The notes below the pieces were generated by a model that saw nothing but the letters and a program-made list of their open reading frames with translations, was not told the DNA's origin and searched no databases. This document shows, in pieces, positions 31,773-33,017 of a stretch of 33,017 bases of DNA; the stretch's first letter is position 1, and every line of letters starts with the position of its first letter. Origin of the DNA: Intrasporangium_A sp039812505 (GTDB lineage Bacteria; Actinomycetota; Actinomycetes; Actinomycetales; Dermatophilaceae). The stretch spans positions 1 to 33,017 of the forward strand of contig NZ_JBDIAQ010000026.1 in the NCBI RefSeq assembly GCF_039812505.1. The letters run 5' to 3'. The translations under genes were made by a program, and so were the position numbers.

Positions 31773-32587
31773 GACGTCCCCTGCCTCAGGCTGGTGTAGA
31801 GCACCACGTTGACGAACCCCCACGAGGTCCTGCTCGGGGGACCCTCGAAGTCGGCGGTGACCGACACCGACGAACGGGTCGCGCTCTCGCGTCCGGCGGC
31901 GGTGGTGTGCAGGGTGATCGTTGCGGTGACCTGCCGGGCGGTGACGCCCGGGTCGGTGACCCGGCCCGCGTCGACGGCGTTGGACCATGCCAGCGGCTCG
32001 GACACGCGCACGTCCGCCACGGTGGTGTACCCGCCGAGCGCGGCCAGCCGAGCCCACTCGGCCGCGGACGGGACCGGTGAGGTGCCCGGCCCGTCGCTTT
32101 GTTCGGTGACCGAGTAGACCGCGAGCCGGTCGCGCAGCTCGACCGGGACCAGCCCGACCACGAGCGGCTCGGTCGTGGTGGCCGCCTCCGCGTCGACCCA
32201 GGCGAGGAACTGCCTGCGCGGCGTGCGGTAGTCCTGGGTCAGCAGCGCGGTCACGAACCCGGCGGCATACAGGTCCGGGTGTGAGCGGGCCTCGTCAGGG
32301 ATGCGGTCACGCTGCGCCGGGTCGGGGGATGGAGCGGGCATCGCGCGCAGCTGCTCGAGCTGACGGCGCACCGCGGCGTCCTGACCCAGATCGGCTGGCG
32401 GCGTCACCGGGGTCTGTGAAGCGCTGACGGTGAGAGCGCCCTTCGGCGGCGAGTTGCGGGTCGAGGTGGCGTTGCCAGACAGGGCCCACAGACCCACGGA
32501 CGCGATGAGCGCGGCGAGCAGGAACGACACGAGCATCAGGGCGCTGCGCCGGGAGCCGCGGGATGTTGGCAGGTGACGGTGGGTCAT
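31769..32587 (-). CDS. Conjugal transfer protein with one membrane anchor (VirB8 position)
   Basis: The protein of 272 residues has a short basic N-terminus, one membrane segment at about 16-37 (ALMLVSFLLAALIASVGLWA) and a large outer domain. This is the topology of VirB8/TcpC-like assembly factors, although I see no sequence motif that proves the family. The segment DLYAAGFVTALLTQDYRTPR and a late beta-rich part (ATITLHTTAAGRES) fit an NTF2-like fold. Both ends overlap neighbours by 4 nt. Position between VirB2-like and VirB6-like genes supports a transfer role. Confidence 0.75.
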   Translation of the reverse strand: MTHRHLPTSRGSRRSALMLVSFLLAALIASVGLWALSGNATSTRNSPPKGALTVSASQTPVTPPADLGQDAAVRRQLEQLRAMPAPSPDPAQRDRIPDEARSHPDLYAAGFVTALLTQDYRTPRRQFLAWVDAEAATTTEPLVVGLVPVELRDRLAVYSVTEQSDGPGTSPVPSAAEWARLAALGGYTTVADVRVSEPLAWSNAVDAGRVTDPGVTARQVTATITLHTTAAGRESATRSSVSVTADFEGPPSRTSWGFVNVVLYTSLRQGTS

Positions 32588-32919
32588 TGGATCGCCGCCC
32601 CCGCGTTGGAGAAGAACGTGACCAGCGTGTTCGCGGCGCCGATCAGCATCGCCGCGGCGCCGGCGATGATCACGCCGGTCTTACCGCGGCCGGCGATGTG
32701 CGGGTTCGACGAGCTCGCCCCGATCGCCCATGCGACCGCGGAGATGACCACTCCCGCGACGGAGGCGACCAGACCGAAGGTGAGCATCGCCCCGACCACC
32801 TTCTCCAGCGCCACCAGACCAGGCAGGCCATCGGTCAGACGTTCCGCACTTCTGGCACGTAAATAGCCCCCAGCCACGTTCGGTGCGGTCACCGCGGAAC
32901 CACATTTACCCCACCCCAC
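32584..32919 (-). CDS. Small two-helix membrane protein, VirB2-like (DUF6112 type)
   Basis: The protein of up to 111 residues has two hydrophobic helices (VVGAMLTFGLVASVAGVVIS and VIIAGAAAMLIGAANTLVTF) joined by a short polar loop (ASSSNPHIAGRGKTG). This is the shape of VirB2/TrbC pilins and of the DUF6112 proteins in actinobacterial transfer clusters. The start is uncertain: GTG at 32919 is the longest frame, but the first 30 residues look unlike the family, and internal GTG codons (such as the one before AGGYLRAR) are possible. It is the first gene of a chain of overlapping transfer genes. Its stop overlaps the next start. Confidence 0.7.
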   Translation of the reverse strand: MGWGKCGSAVTAPNVAGGYLRARSAERLTDGLPGLVALEKVVGAMLTFGLVASVAGVVISAVAWAIGASSSNPHIAGRGKTGVIIAGAAAMLIGAANTLVTFFSNAGAAIQ

Positions 32920-32958
32920 GACGGCCGAAGGCCCCGTTTGCTCGATCGTCTTTTGACC

Positions 32959-32972
32959 CCCCGTTTCCGGGG
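32959..32972 (-). terminator. Short hairpin after the gene entering from the right edge
   Basis: CCCCG and CGGGG enclose the tetraloop GAAA on the minus strand, 3 nt after the putative TGA at 32976. The sequence then reads GGTCAAAAG. The 5-bp GC stem with a GNRA loop is compact; terminator activity is uncertain because no T-run follows. Confidence 0.35.
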
Positions 32973-32975
32973 CTG

Positions 32976-33017
32976 TCAGTTTGAGGTGTAGGCGCTGGTG
33001 GGGATGTGCAGCAGGTC
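32976..33017 (-). CDS. Possible 3' end of a gene running off the right edge
   Basis: On the minus strand 13 codons (DLLHIPTSAYTSN) end in TGA at 32976-32978, followed at once by a hairpin. The codons are plausible for a high-GC protein and lie upstream of the transfer genes in the same direction. The fragment is too short to name; it may be non-coding. Confidence 0.25.
   Translation of the reverse strand, partial: DLLHIPTSAYTSN

Larger units (their letters stand above)
16490..33017. mobile_element. Integrative and conjugative element at tRNA-Tyr (left part)
   Basis: The region begins at the 3' end of tRNA-Tyr. It carries, all on the minus strand, integrase and excisionase next to the tRNA, then a primase operon, then type IV secretion genes (coupling protein, VirB4-type ATPase, SCO6880-type, VirB6-like, VirB2-like). 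This order is typical of actinobacterial integrative conjugative elements that move single-stranded DNA by a type IV system, unlike the TraB-based elements of Streptomyces. No repeat of the tRNA 3' sequence and no relaxase gene are seen up to 33017, so the right end lies outside. The left boundary is inferred from the tRNA-integrase junction. Confidence 0.88.

Overview
The window comes from a very GC-rich actinobacterial chromosome. Evidence for this is the strong G/C third-position bias, frequent GTG/TTG starts, a groEL with two CIRCE operators, a WXG100 protein and an actinobacterial conjugation module. Gene content and style suggest an Intrasporangiaceae-like member of the Micrococcales; that placement is my inference from general familiarity, not from a search.

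Positions 1-16489 look like ordinary chromosome. In order they hold: a metallo-beta-lactamase-fold hydrolase and a divergent HIT protein; a repeat-rich gap with a decayed helix-turn-helix gene; a groEL without groES; an orphan WXG100 gene; a DUF4031-Nudix fusion; and an ACT-domain malic enzyme. Next comes a five-gene cluster: a sensor kinase with an ABC-transporter ATPase domain fused to its N-terminus, an OmpR-type response regulator, and a xylose-type ABC importer (binding lipoprotein, single-domain ATPase, permease). A Nudix hydrolase, a glycerate kinase, convergent yajQ and tRNA-Tyr(GTA) follow. Two separated arrays of the same 21-bp-period repeat sit directly after stop codons at 37-134 and 6831-6914. 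Several chromosomal genes appear to be transcribed leaderless, with a -10 hexamer exactly 6-7 nt before the start codon.

From 16490 to the right edge is an integrative and conjugative element inserted at the 3' end of tRNA-Tyr. Every element gene recognised lies on the minus strand. Nearest the tRNA are a tyrosine integrase and an AlpA-like excisionase. Then comes a replication-type operon (CHC2/Toprim primase plus three unknown proteins) behind a palindromic operator. A transfer region follows: DUF4913 protein, VirD4/TraG-type coupling protein, VirB4-type ATPase, SCO6880-type protein, VirB6/TrbL-like membrane protein, VirB8-position protein and a VirB2-like small membrane protein. An AIPR-family gene, probably anti-phage cargo, lies between the coupling protein and the VirB4 ATPase with non-coding DNA on both sides. 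No relaxase and no right attachment site are seen, so the element runs past 33017.

The most unusual content is (1) the ABC-ATPase/GAF/histidine-kinase fusion beside its regulator and a sugar importer, with phased GTTCACG sites in front of the importer; (2) the two 21-bp-period arrays; (3) the AIPR cargo gene with an altered nuclease motif; and (4) the uncharacterised replication operon of the element.
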